This document shows positions 1 to 6,373 of a DNA stretch of 32,641 nucleotides, piece after piece. How positions within the stretch are numbered: the first letter of the stretch is position 1; the number at the start of each line of letters is the position of its first letter. The position numbers and the translations under genes were made by a program. The notes under the pieces are model-generated. The model saw only the letters and a list, made by a program, of their open reading frames with translations, did no database searches and was not told where the DNA came from. The DNA is from a virus, in IMG/VR virus record IMGVR_UViG_3300028388_003028, positions 1-32,641 of that record; one strand, written 5' to 3'.

Positions 1-60
1 TGGCCGATCACCAGCGGCGAGCAGGGGACACCGGCACGAACGCAGATAGCAGCGCAGTAG
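1..60 (+). CDS. 3' fragment of beta-helix/FN3 exported protein (duplicate of 32543-32602)
   Basis: The frame is open from base 1 and reads WPITSGEQGTPARTQIAAQ before a TAG at 58-60. It is the same sequence as the end of the gene at 30287-32602 and appears here only because the circular contig repeats its first 99 bases. It should be merged with that gene. Confidence 0.9.
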   Translation, partial: WPITSGEQGTPARTQIAAQ

Positions 61-99
61 GAGTACAGCATGAAGGTTACCAGCGGCCCTAATTACTGG
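1..99. repeat. Terminal direct repeat, left copy (circular contig overlap)
   Basis: These 99 bases are identical to 32543-32641. The repeat holds the last 19 codons and stop of the beta-helix protein gene and the first 10 codons of the glycosidase-like gene, so it cuts through coding sequence. Exact overlaps of this kind are what assemblers leave at the ends of a circular molecule, and 99 is a common k-mer size. I read it as circularity of a 32,542-bp unit. A true terminal redundancy of the virion DNA is possible but less likely at this length and position. Confidence 0.9.
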
Positions 100-1776
100 C
101 TGCCCGACGTGGTTGAGCAGACCGAGTATTCTGGCTGGGGCGGCGGAGGCTGGGTCGAGTCAGAGTCGTCGATGATGGATTACGGGCTGCCATGGCGTGA
201 ATGGTGGTGGTACACGGTCGGCGACGGGTCCGGTACGGTGGATCTGTCGAATCTTGAGACCAGGCTCGCCTGGAACTGGGCGGCTGGCAGGACGATGGAG
301 ATCCGCCTGATGAACGGAGGGGCAAGAACGTCGTCCGAGGCACCGTTCGCCAACATCCCCGCTGATTTCCATTCCTACATGTCGGAATACCAGTACACTA
401 CAGGGCAAGGGTTATACCAGTGCAATGTATGGCATCCTACAGTCGCTTCTGCGTTCAACAACTTGATCACCGCTGTCGGAGCCGCGTATGCGGATGACGA
501 GCGGGTTGAGTCGGTGACGATACACGGGCTGTCCGACTCGACTGGCGAGGAATTCGTCTGGGAGCCATCACTACTACAGGCGATGGCCGACGAGTGGAGC
601 GGAGGCGATATCGACTCGCTGCGCACGGATATCGAAGACTGGCTCATGACTCGCATGGATGTCTACGCCGCCGCCTTTGCTGGGTACGAGCATAAGGTTG
701 TGTGGGTCGGGCACCACGGGGATAAGTGGGATATCTACATGCCCGAGTCGTGGCAGCAGATGAATCTCGACCTGATCGATTATGCGTTGAATCTCGGCTT
801 TGGCGTGCGCGGCGGAATCCACACAAAAAATCTTACGATTAACTTTCAGAACCCGACGCTCGGCTTAAGCATCGACTCGGACGGGTATCAGTACGTCGAC
901 GAAACGCTGCCTCAATTTGATGGGCGCTACCACGGTGAGGAAAACGAGTTCGTCTGGGGTGATGACCCGAGCGACCTTGAGCGTCATCGGTTGCAGATCA
1001 TGCGGGCGCTACAGCTTCGGGTCAATCACGTTTACTCTCATTACGCCAACATCTATCCGCTTAACACGGAATTTTGGGAGTACGCAAGGCTAAGTTTCGG
1101 TAAGACGGCCGCGACGTCGGCCGACGCCTGGGCCTGCCTGTGGGAGCAGGATATCAGCTCGTCTTCACTGTGGCCGAACACGACCAAGGTCCGAAACTAT
1201 GAGCGGTGGCTTATTCAGCGTGACCTGCCTGGCGGCACGACGACAGCGACCGAGTTCCACGCATCGACCAGTGGTGGTGGCGGCTTCGGCTGGGAGGTAG
1301 CGCCATACGGTTTCTATACAGCCCGCCGCACCGACCTGGATGGTGGCAATCGCCGCATCTTCTTCAAGGCAGACTTCGAGTACCGTATCGATATCCCGGT
1401 CCGGGTTCACGTCGAGATATACGACAAAGATTTGACTACCTTCGCAATCGAGTACAACGACGGCAGCGGCGTTGTGTCGACGCCGGGATACACCAGCTCT
1501 GGCGACAAGACGGTCAAGACTGTCGCGTGGGATATCAACGGCATGGACGCTGGCGGTCTTGATAACGGCCAGGATTTCGCGATAAACCTCGGCATTCTAG
1601 CGACGGCCGACGTCGTGGTGCGGATGGTCAGAGTAGTGCAGATCACGCCGGGTAGCGAGGCTAGCATTTACAGCGAGAACGTCAGCCTGTCGACGTCGTT
1701 CGACAAGACCGGCAGCGCATCCAGTTCGCTCACGAAGTCGGCCAGTCTGTCGGCGACGCTACGGGAGGAGTCGTAA
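70..1776 (+). CDS. Putative TIM-barrel glycosidase-like protein with C-terminal beta-sandwich (568 aa)
   Basis: The ATG follows AGGAG at 59-63 with a 6-base gap. This SD overlaps the stop codon of the preceding gene across the circle junction, so the two are translationally coupled. Residues about 75-370 look like a (beta/alpha)8 glycosidase of the DUF4832/GH42-like kind: an aromatic-rich start, a stretch from CNVWHP through an alpha-helical segment to RVESVTIHG, then a TGEEF motif that could carry a catalytic glutamate. A segment around VNHVYSHYANIYPLNTEFW resembles the later barrel strands. The last about 170 residues are beta-rich with S/T-rich ends, like an appended carbohydrate-binding or attachment domain. 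It has no signal peptide, unlike the four genes before it. Lying between the tail/exported genes and lysis genes, it may be a tail-associated glycan-binding or glycan-cleaving protein. The family call rests on pattern resemblance only. Confidence 0.5.
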   Translation: MKVTSGPNYWLPDVVEQTEYSGWGGGGWVESESSMMDYGLPWREWWWYTVGDGSGTVDLSNLETRLAWNWAAGRTMEIRLMNGGARTSSEAPFANIPADFHSYMSEYQYTTGQGLYQCNVWHPTVASAFNNLITAVGAAYADDERVESVTIHGLSDSTGEEFVWEPSLLQAMADEWSGGDIDSLRTDIEDWLMTRMDVYAAAFAGYEHKVVWVGHHGDKWDIYMPESWQQMNLDLIDYALNLGFGVRGGIHTKNLTINFQNPTLGLSIDSDGYQYVDETLPQFDGRYHGEENEFVWGDDPSDLERHRLQIMRALQLRVNHVYSHYANIYPLNTEFWEYARLSFGKTAATSADAWACLWEQDISSSSLWPNTTKVRNYERWLIQRDLPGGTTTATEFHASTSGGGGFGWEVAPYGFYTARRTDLDGGNRRIFFKADFEYRIDIPVRVHVEIYDKDLTTFAIEYNDGSGVVSTPGYTSSGDKTVKTVAWDINGMDAGGLDNGQDFAINLGILATADVVVRMVRVVQITPGSEASIYSENVSLSTSFDKTGSASSSLTKSASLSATLREES

Positions 1777-2052
1777 ATGTCCATCCACAAGGGCGACATC
1801 GGTACGGTCATCACGATTGACGCGGGAGAGGATCTGACCAGCGCCGACGACGTCAAGGTCTATGTCCGCAAGCCTCGCGCATCGTCAACTGTCGAGTGGT
1901 CGCCGACTGTCAGCGGCTCGGACGTCATCGTAACGACGACTGACGGAGACCTGTCTGAGGCTGGCACGTACAAGATCCAGGTCTGGGCCGACCTCACGAC
2001 CTGGTCTGGGTATTCGGAGATCATGACGCTCGAAGTCGAGGACAACATCTAG
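1777..2052 (+). CDS. Small BppU-like/Ig-like baseplate or fibre accessory protein (91 aa)
   Basis: The ATG directly follows the TAA of the upstream gene, with GGAGGAG at 1764-1770 as SD. The 91 residues form a single beta-sandwich pattern: a start MSIHKGDIGTVITID, a 'DLTSADDVKVYVRKP' stretch and a final 'AGTYKIQVWADL' stretch. This is the usual arrangement of the N-terminal domain of BppU-type baseplate upper proteins and small phage Ig-like proteins. There is no signal peptide and no membrane segment. It lies between the glycosidase-like protein and the lysis cassette, which fits a small structural adaptor. The family assignment is by pattern; a free-standing cytoplasmic or virion Ig-like protein is the alternative. 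Confidence 0.5.
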   Translation: MSIHKGDIGTVITIDAGEDLTSADDVKVYVRKPRASSTVEWSPTVSGSDVIVTTTDGDLSEAGTYKIQVWADLTTWSGYSEIMTLEVEDNI

Positions 2053-2063
2053 GGACGTACATC

Positions 2064-2354
2064 GTGACTGACAACCCTGGGAACGGAGGCAAACGGTTTG
2101 ATGATCTCGCAAACGAGGTCCACAACATGCGCGACGATTTGCGCGATGCGCTGATAGAAATGCGCGAGATGCGAGTACTGCTTCGTGAGCGCCCGTGCGT
2201 CACGCACAGCACGCAACTACACGATCTTGAGCTGCGGCAAACAAGGACGGAGTCGGGAACGCAGATATCCGTTGCCAAGGTGGCCGGAATGTCGGCGATC
2301 GTCAGTGCCATCGTCAGCAGCATCGGGGCTTACTTCATCGCGCGAGGGCATTAG
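2064..2354 (+). CDS. XhlA-like coiled-coil membrane protein, lysis-associated (96 aa)
   Basis: The start is GTG with a weak AGGGA upstream. Residues about 10-70 are charged and helical (DDLANEVHNMRDDLRDALIE and on), consistent with a coiled coil. Residues about 72-92 are one hydrophobic helix ending in ARGH. An N-terminal coiled coil followed by a single C-terminal membrane anchor is the layout of haemolysin XhlA/holin-accessory proteins found next to phage endolysins. Its stop is immediately followed by the GTG of the endolysin gene, so the two are coupled. A role in holin function or endolysin release is inferred from this position. Confidence 0.55.
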   Translation: MTDNPGNGGKRFDDLANEVHNMRDDLRDALIEMREMRVLLRERPCVTHSTQLHDLELRQTRTESGTQISVAKVAGMSAIVSAIVSSIGAYFIARGH

Positions 2355-2687
2355 GTGAGGCTCAAAGACGGCGTGGTCCTCGCCGGCCTGAACTGGCGGA
2401 TGCGTAGGGTGCTGAGAGTCGCCGAGCACGTTTGGACAACCTACGGGTACGACCTGGTCGTGACATCCACGACCGAGGGCGAGCATAGCAGATGGAGCTG
2501 GCATCCATACGGTATGGCCATCGACCTGCGGACGCGCGGTATCGGTCTAGCAGAGGTAACAATGATCGCACAGGACATGCAGCACATACTCGGCCGACCG
2601 TACCAGGTCGTGGTCGAGGCGACGCACATACACATCGAGTGCGACTTGGACGCGAACCCTGACCTGGTGGGCGTGCATCCTGGCTAA
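2355..2687 (+). CDS. Endolysin, M15-type (VanY-like) peptidase (110 aa)
   Basis: The start is GTG at 2355, abutting the TAG of the upstream membrane protein. The protein carries the zinc-ligand pattern of the peptidase M15 family: HPYGMAIDLR with H50 and D57, and VEATHIHIE with E88 as likely general base and H91/H93 as ligands. Such domains cleave D-Ala-D-Ala or L-Ala-D-Glu bonds in peptidoglycan peptides. At 110 residues it is a bare catalytic domain with no cell-wall-binding module and no signal peptide, as expected of an endolysin that needs a holin. It lies between two membrane-protein genes, in a lysis cassette. I consider the catalytic family firm and the endolysin role very likely. Confidence 0.8.
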   Translation: MRLKDGVVLAGLNWRMRRVLRVAEHVWTTYGYDLVVTSTTEGEHSRWSWHPYGMAIDLRTRGIGLAEVTMIAQDMQHILGRPYQVVVEATHIHIECDLDANPDLVGVHPG

Positions 2688-2691
2688 TCGT

Positions 2692-2700
2692 CATGGAGGG
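2692..2700 (+). promoter_or_regulatory. CATGGAGGG translation-initiation element (copy 1)
   Basis: CATGGAGGG ends 8 bases before the ATG of the phosphoesterase gene at 2709. The same nonamer lies 6-8 bases before three other starts (12843, 17620, 27082). GGAGGG is a strong Shine-Dalgarno sequence, and the ATG inside the nonamer opens a short out-of-frame reading frame here. Confidence 0.6.
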
Positions 2701-2708
2701 CGAGTTGG

Positions 2709-3560
2709 ATGGCAAAGCAGGCAATAACGAACCTAGTCGTCGTCTCGGACCTGCATTGCGGTTGCCAGCTAGGCCTGTGCCCGCCAACCGGGATCATGCT
2801 CGACAACGGGGGCAAGTATCGGCCCAGCCGTCCACAAGAAAAGCTCCACGAGCTGTGGACATACTTCTGGGAGGACTGGGTTCCGAGTGCAACGCGTGGT
2901 GAACCCTACGCGGTGCTGATCAACGGAGACAGCCTCGACGGAGTACACCACCGGTCCGTCACGCAGATCAGCCACAACCTCGAGACACAGCGACGTATCG
3001 GGTATGAAGTTCTTGCGCCGGTACGGGATCGCGCCGAGAAACTTTACATGGTACGCGGAACCGAAGCACACGTTGGACAGTCAGGCCAGGATGAGGAAGA
3101 ACTCGCGAAAGACCTCGAGGCTTCCAGGGATGAGGGCGGCCGTCATTCGCGTCATGAGCTGTGGGTACAGGTCGGGCGCGCCCTGGTCCACGCGGCGCAT
3201 CATATCGGCACGACCGGCAGCATGGCATACGAGACGTCCGCCGTCATGAAGGAGTTGGCCGAACTGTTCGCTGACTCCGCGCGGTGGGGAACTGAACCAC
3301 CTGACGTTGTAGTGAGGTCGCATCGCCACCGGCACATCGAGGTCTCGACGCCGACGCGGAACGTCTACGGGCGAGCGTTCACGACGGCGGCCTGGCAGTT
3401 GAGGACGCCGTTTGCGTACAAGGTTCCTGGCGGCCGCGTGTCGACACCGCATATCGGAGGGTCGCTCATCCGATCGGGCGACGAGGAGACGTACACCAGG
3501 CATTTCGTACAGACGATCCCGCGATCGAAGACTTCGCGGCCTATGGTGGAGGTGGCTTGA
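2709..3560 (+). CDS. Calcineurin-like metallophosphoesterase (283 aa)
   Basis: The ATG is chosen because CATGGAGGG lies 8 bases upstream. The metal-binding motifs of the metallophosphoesterase superfamily appear in order: SDLH at residues 13-16, NGDSLDG at 72-78, RGTEAH at 116-121 in place of the usual GNHD/E, an HAAHH stretch near 190, and HRHRH near 230. Members hydrolyse phosphomonoesters or phosphodiesters, including nucleic acids, with two metal ions. It has no signal peptide, so it acts in the cytoplasm. It lies inside the lysis region, which is odd for a nucleic-acid enzyme, and could be a late moron gene or a DNA/nucleotide-processing protein. The substrate is unknown. Confidence 0.8.
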   Translation: MAKQAITNLVVVSDLHCGCQLGLCPPTGIMLDNGGKYRPSRPQEKLHELWTYFWEDWVPSATRGEPYAVLINGDSLDGVHHRSVTQISHNLETQRRIGYEVLAPVRDRAEKLYMVRGTEAHVGQSGQDEEELAKDLEASRDEGGRHSRHELWVQVGRALVHAAHHIGTTGSMAYETSAVMKELAELFADSARWGTEPPDVVVRSHRHRHIEVSTPTRNVYGRAFTTAAWQLRTPFAYKVPGGRVSTPHIGGSLIRSGDEETYTRHFVQTIPRSKTSRPMVEVA

Positions 3561-3823
3561 TGCCTCGCAAGCGCAAGAGTCTCGACGTCGATGAGCTAGA
3601 TATCATGGCCGAGATCGACGCGATGCGGCCAACCAAGAGTTCGTACAAGCGGTCCTTTACTCCCGAGCAGGACGCCGCGCTCTGGGCAGCTCGTCGGCCC
3701 GAGGGCAAAACGCCGGTCAGATGGGCTGACCTGCTGGACTGGTGGGAAAAGCGTTGGGGAAACATTAACGTGGACACGATGCGCCGGCGATTGCGCGAAC
3801 TCGAACAGGAGCGGGAAGAATGA
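3560..3823 (+). CDS. Small charged hypothetical protein, possible HTH (87 aa)
   Basis: The ATG at 3560 overlaps the TGA of the phosphoesterase gene in a TGATG junction; a TTG one codon earlier is less likely. The product is very charged, starting MPRKRKSLDVDELD, with a tryptophan-rich middle (TPVRWADLLDWWEKRWG) followed by a basic helix (NVDTMRRRLRELEQ). The last part resembles the spacing of a helix-turn-helix or Myb-like DNA-binding unit, but I do not recognise a family. It has no membrane segment, so it is not a lysis protein in itself despite its position between the phosphoesterase and a holin-like gene. Confidence 0.6.
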   Translation: MPRKRKSLDVDELDIMAEIDAMRPTKSSYKRSFTPEQDAALWAARRPEGKTPVRWADLLDWWEKRWGNINVDTMRRRLRELEQEREE

Positions 3824-4035
3824 AGATCATCGGATGGCGAAAGCTAGGTTTTGGAATCGGCGTTATCGTTGCGGCCTATGGTTACATCTACATCTACACG
3901 TCCGGCAACCCGCCGGTCGCGCCTGAGATCCCGAACAACGTCCGCGACATCATCCTGGGCGTGTTCTTCGCTTTCGTCGGAGGCAACATCGCCGGCAAGT
4001 TCGCAAGGGCCAAGGGCGGGGACGAGCCGTCGTGA
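3820..4035 (+). CDS. Two-helix membrane protein, holin candidate (71 aa)
   Basis: The ATG overlaps the previous stop as ATGA. Two hydrophobic stretches are visible, residues about 8-26 and 44-60, separated by a polar PPVAPEIPNN loop, and the C-terminus is positively charged (KFARAKGGDEPS). Short proteins with two membrane helices and a basic tail beside an endolysin are typical class II holins, which open the inner membrane at a set time. The gene is followed by the spanin-like genes, completing a Gram-negative lysis order. The holin role is inferred from size, topology and position. Confidence 0.6.
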   Translation: MKIIGWRKLGFGIGVIVAAYGYIYIYTSGNPPVAPEIPNNVRDIILGVFFAFVGGNIAGKFARAKGGDEPS

Positions 4036-4322
4036 CCAGCATCAAATACTGGCTAATCGCAGCCGGTCTGATCATCGCTGCATTTCTTGGCCTACAGACC
4101 AAACATCGTCGCGCGCTAGAGGCCGAGCGCGAGCGTGCAGAGGCCGCCGAACGGGAGGCGATCGAACGTGCAAACGCTGCGGACATTGCACAGGCGCAGG
4201 CAACTATCATGCGTATTGATCGCGATCTGGCTCGTCTTCGCCAGTCAAGCGTTGTCGACCGAGTCTATGCCGCCATCGACGAGGCCAGGCGACGTCGACG
4301 AGCTGCAGCAGTTGCCCGCTGA
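4032..4322 (+). CDS. Inner-membrane spanin-like (Rz-like) protein (96 aa)
   Basis: The GTG start overlaps the previous stop as GTGA. The product begins MTSIKYWLIAAGLIIAAFLG, a single N-terminal membrane anchor, followed by about 70 residues of charged helix rich in E, R and A (EAERERAEAAEREAIERA). One anchor plus a long periplasmic coiled coil is the form of i-spanins such as lambda Rz, which with an outer-membrane partner fuses the two membranes in the last step of lysis. A second reading frame starting inside this gene encodes a protein with an export signal, as Rz1 does inside Rz. Family membership is by topology, since spanins share little sequence. Confidence 0.6.
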   Translation: MTSIKYWLIAAGLIIAAFLGLQTKHRRALEAERERAEAAEREAIERANAADIAQAQATIMRIDRDLARLRQSSVVDRVYAAIDEARRRRRAAAVAR

Positions 4323-4560
4323 CTCGCTGGTATCGATAGTCCTTGATCTGACGTGGCTTGTTGAGGATCTGCGAGCGGATCAGCAGCGGCAGGCGGTGGT
4401 ACACCAGGTCACGGCTGACACGCTTGCCAGACGTGTCGAATGGATGCGGCACGCTTTGGCTGCCGAGAAGGACAGCCGGCCGTCGATGTTTGAGACCTAC
4501 GCGATCCCGCTAGGCATGGCGGCGGGCATCCTCGTCGGGGCTTGGGCCGCTACTCGCTGA
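4216..4560 (+). CDS. Exported spanin-partner candidate overlapping the Rz-like gene (about 114 aa)
   Basis: This frame overlaps the last third of the Rz-like gene. From the TTG at 4216 the product starts with a hydrophobic stretch (IAIWLVFASQA) and a signal-peptidase-like ASQA site, then a proline-containing linker, a helical middle (VVHQVTADTLARRVEWMRHA) and a C-terminal hydrophobic helix (AIPLGMAAGILVGAWAAT). An upstream GTG at 4135 would give a longer basic N-region, and an ATG at 4267 would omit the signal, so the start is uncertain. Position and overlap match an Rz1-type gene, but I see no lipobox cysteine. A signal plus a C-terminal anchor is closer to a one-protein spanin layout. Its stop overlaps the convergent minus-strand gene by 11 bases. 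Confidence 0.5.
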   Translation: MIAIWLVFASQALSTESMPPSTRPGDVDELQQLPADSLVSIVLDLTWLVEDLRADQQRQAVVHQVTADTLARRVEWMRHALAAEKDSRPSMFETYAIPLGMAAGILVGAWAATR

Positions 4561-4771
4561 ACTTCGACCTGTTCGGCATACCGATAACGGCCAGCAACGC
4601 TAGCGGACCGCAGACGAGAGACGCGAGAAACCAGGCGGTCCCTTCTAGCTTCTTGGAATTTGCGACGACGGTTGTCAGGATCACGGAGCATAGATACGTC
4701 CATATCGCGATGATGATCGGGATCATGGAAAAGAATGCCGCGACATCCTCTGGCCTGACTTGGTTATTCAC
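4550..4771 (-). CDS. Small two-helix membrane protein, superinfection-immunity-like (73 aa)
   Basis: The start is GTG at 4771, overlapping the TAG of the integrase gene by one base with an AGGA a few bases before it, so it is translated from the integrase message. Two hydrophobic segments are visible, residues about 11-36 and 45-65, the second reading WFLASLVCGPLALLAVIGMP. This layout resembles small phage and bacterial membrane proteins of the Imm/superinfection-immunity type. Because it sits in the lysogeny arm it could protect the lysogen against DNA injection by related phages. That role is inferred; the sequence only shows a small membrane protein coupled to the integrase. Confidence 0.5.
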   Translation of the reverse strand: MNNQVRPEDVAAFFSMIPIIIAIWTYLCSVILTTVVANSKKLEGTAWFLASLVCGPLALLAVIGMPNRSKFSE

Positions 4772-5895
4772 TATCCTGTTCCCTTCATGATCTTGGCCAC
4801 GATCTCGGCAGCCTCGCGCTGCGCTTCGAGTGACCGATGAGTGTATATCTCGGTGACACCGGTGTCCGCGTGGCCGAGCTGGTCGCTGATTACCCGAAGT
4901 TCCACGTTGGCATTTTCAAGCCAAGTTGCGAATGTGTGGCGCAATGTGTGCAACACGACGTCTGGCATTCCGGCCGCCTCACGCGCCGCTCGCCAGGGCT
5001 TATCTGGCGACACGATATGCCCATCTCCGCGACTTGACGGGAATACCCATGGTGACCATCGGCGCGTCTTGTCGCCGGTCTGCGCTCGCCGCCGGGCCAG
5101 CAGGATATCGACGGCGGCGCTGGCCAGCATTGTTGGTGCAACCGACCCTCCCTTTTGGACCCTTCGCCATATGCCGTCGTCAAGGTTGATCTGGTCCCAC
5201 CTCATGGCGCAGACCTCCGCCTTGCGCGATCCTGTCAGCAGTAGCAGCCTGACCATGTCTGGCAGCGGGTCGGGCTGTTTGTCGACCTCGGCGAGTAGGC
5301 GCTGATATTCCGCCGGCGTCAGCCAACGGTCTCGCCGGCGCATCTTGTGCGGTCGCGGCAACCTTGGCGCTGCGTCGATATATCCCCAGTCCTCGGCCCG
5401 TCCTAGCACGGAAGACAGGCACGCGCGCACCTTGTTCGCCCATGCCGGCGAATTGTGTAGATCGGCCAGCAGACAAGCAACGTCGGCCCGTGTGATGCGA
5501 TCGGCCGGCATGTGGTGCAGCGGGGCCAGCGTAAGCCAGGCGTCGTTATACGCGCGCTGAGTGGCCGTCGAAAGTGTCGCCAGGTGGCGCTCCTGGTAGA
5601 TCGCCCAGAAGGACGACAGGCGTATCGCCTGGCGCGGTAGGTCATCGCTTGCACGCTTGCGGTTCAGTTCGTGGGCTCGCTCTCGAGCTGCGGCAACTGA
5701 CCAAGCTGGGAACTCGCCTATCGGTATGCGCCGCGCCTTGCCGTGCGCCCAGCGCCGCCAGAAGAAAACAGCGCGGCCAGTCGGCCGGACGTCAACGCCG
5801 AGACCTGGCTCGCCGGTCCGCGTGTCGTCCATCATCCGCGCCTTTCGGCCGGCCTTCTGGAGTCGCTTGATTGTCTTGGCGTCCAGGTGTGTCAT
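4771..5895 (-). CDS. int: Tyrosine integrase, P4-type (374 aa)
   Basis: A site-specific recombinase that joins attP to the host attB and reverses this with an excisionase. The N-terminus (residues about 1-85, KTIKRLQKAGRKARMMDD and following) is the DUF4102-like arm-binding domain, and residues about 92-185 form the core-binding SAM-like domain. The catalytic domain shows all expected residues: R224 in TGSRKAEV, K248 in VQKGG, H316 and R319 in HTLRHTFAT, H342 in LGHAD and nucleophile Y351 in IYTHRS. The length is normal and nothing is missing. The gene reads away from attP (6046-6090), which lies 150 bp upstream of its start, the usual arrangement for prophages inserted in tRNA genes. A membrane-protein gene is coupled downstream. 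Confidence 0.95.
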   Translation of the reverse strand: MTHLDAKTIKRLQKAGRKARMMDDTRTGEPGLGVDVRPTGRAVFFWRRWAHGKARRIPIGEFPAWSVAAARERAHELNRKRASDDLPRQAIRLSSFWAIYQERHLATLSTATQRAYNDAWLTLAPLHHMPADRITRADVACLLADLHNSPAWANKVRACLSSVLGRAEDWGYIDAAPRLPRPHKMRRRDRWLTPAEYQRLLAEVDKQPDPLPDMVRLLLLTGSRKAEVCAMRWDQINLDDGIWRRVQKGGSVAPTMLASAAVDILLARRRAQTGDKTRRWSPWVFPSSRGDGHIVSPDKPWRAAREAAGMPDVVLHTLRHTFATWLENANVELRVISDQLGHADTGVTEIYTHRSLEAQREAAEIVAKIMKGTG

Positions 5896-5896
5896 G

Positions 5897-5917
5897 TGGT
5901 TCAGGTTTGGTTCAGGT
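5897..5917 (+). repeat. Two tandem TGGTTCAGGT repeats (candidate integrase arm sites)
   Basis: TGGTTCAGGT occurs at 5897-5906 and again at 5908-5917, with a third exact copy at 6138-6147. A related element lies at 5963-5975, where GTTCA and TGAAC flank ACC, giving TTCAGGTT on the minus strand. The copies sit on both sides of the tRNA-like attP core and just upstream of the integrase start. Arm-type binding sites of tyrosine integrases have this spacing and direct-repeat form. A role as regulatory operators is the alternative. Confidence 0.5.
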
Positions 5918-6045
5918 GGCGCAGTGATTTTTCGCCTGTATTCTACAGGTTAGAACAGGTTCGTTCAACCTGAACGTATGTAAACTGCGGTCAATACAAG
6001 TCTTTCGGACGTTCTGTGTAGCAGAATCGATTCGTGGCCATGGAA

Positions 6046-6090
6046 CTCGTAATGAGCAGGTCAGGAGTTCGAGTCTCCTCACCAGCTCCA
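6046..6090 (+). other. attP: attP core: 3' half of a tRNA-Thr(CGT) gene
   Basis: The 45 bases read as the 3' half of a tRNA from anticodon loop to CCA: loop CTCGTAA (anticodon CGT), the 3' anticodon strand TGAGC, variable loop AGGTC partly shared with the T arm, T stem AGGAG/CTCCT (6063-6067 and 6075-6079) around the loop TTCGAGT, acceptor strand CACCAGC, discriminator T and CCA. Upstream of 6046 the tRNA pattern stops: the matching 5' anticodon strand GCTCA is absent. This is the form expected of an attP that rebuilds the host tRNA after integration. It lies beside the integrase gene. The direct evidence is the structure; the host gene itself is not in the window. Confidence 0.85.
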
Positions 6091-6109
6091 ATATATTCAA
6101 CGACTTACG

Positions 6110-6373
6110 TCACCTCCCTTCACCGCGAATTTCGTCTTGGTTCAGGTTTGGGTCATGTTTCCCATCAATCACGCGCATTACCTGGCCGTCCTTCCCGACG
6201 GCTATGCTGACCCCGAACTTCTTGACCGGCTCGGCCTGCCAGCTATCGCGCGGGATCGTTTGAGCGTACAGATCCGCCAGAGTCTTTTCCGCCCGCAGGG
6301 TTGCCGCTCTGATTCTAGCCATGCTCTCGGCTATGAGAATCAGACGTTGCTGAATCGTTTGATGCTCCCCCAT
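6110..6373 (-). CDS. Hypothetical protein downstream of the repressor (87 aa)
   Basis: The ATG at 6373 lies inside the end of the repressor gene (58-base overlap), and both read the same way, so they share a message. The first half is helical (MGEHQTIQQRLILIAESMAR and on, ending AEKTLADLYAQTI) and the second half is beta-rich (VSIAVGKDGQVMRVIDGK). I do not recognise a family. Its last codons carry one of the TGGTTCAGGT repeats near attP. The position, between repressor and attP, suggests a lysogeny-associated gene. Overlap this long between two genes makes the start less certain. Confidence 0.5.
   Translation of the reverse strand: MGEHQTIQQRLILIAESMARIRAATLRAEKTLADLYAQTIPRDSWQAEPVKKFGVSIAVGKDGQVMRVIDGKHDPNLNQDEIRGEGR

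Noticed and set aside
1-99. Terminal repeat as a transposon or attachment-site duplication
   Set aside because: It cuts through coding sequence, is an exact 99-base overlap and has no inverted repeats or target-site signs.
4837-5305. Plus-strand frames inside the integrase gene
   Set aside because: Antisense to an intact integrase with all catalytic residues; no SD.
6020-6090. Complete tRNA gene at attP
   Set aside because: Only the 3' half matches; the sequence before 6046 cannot form the acceptor, D or 5' anticodon strands.
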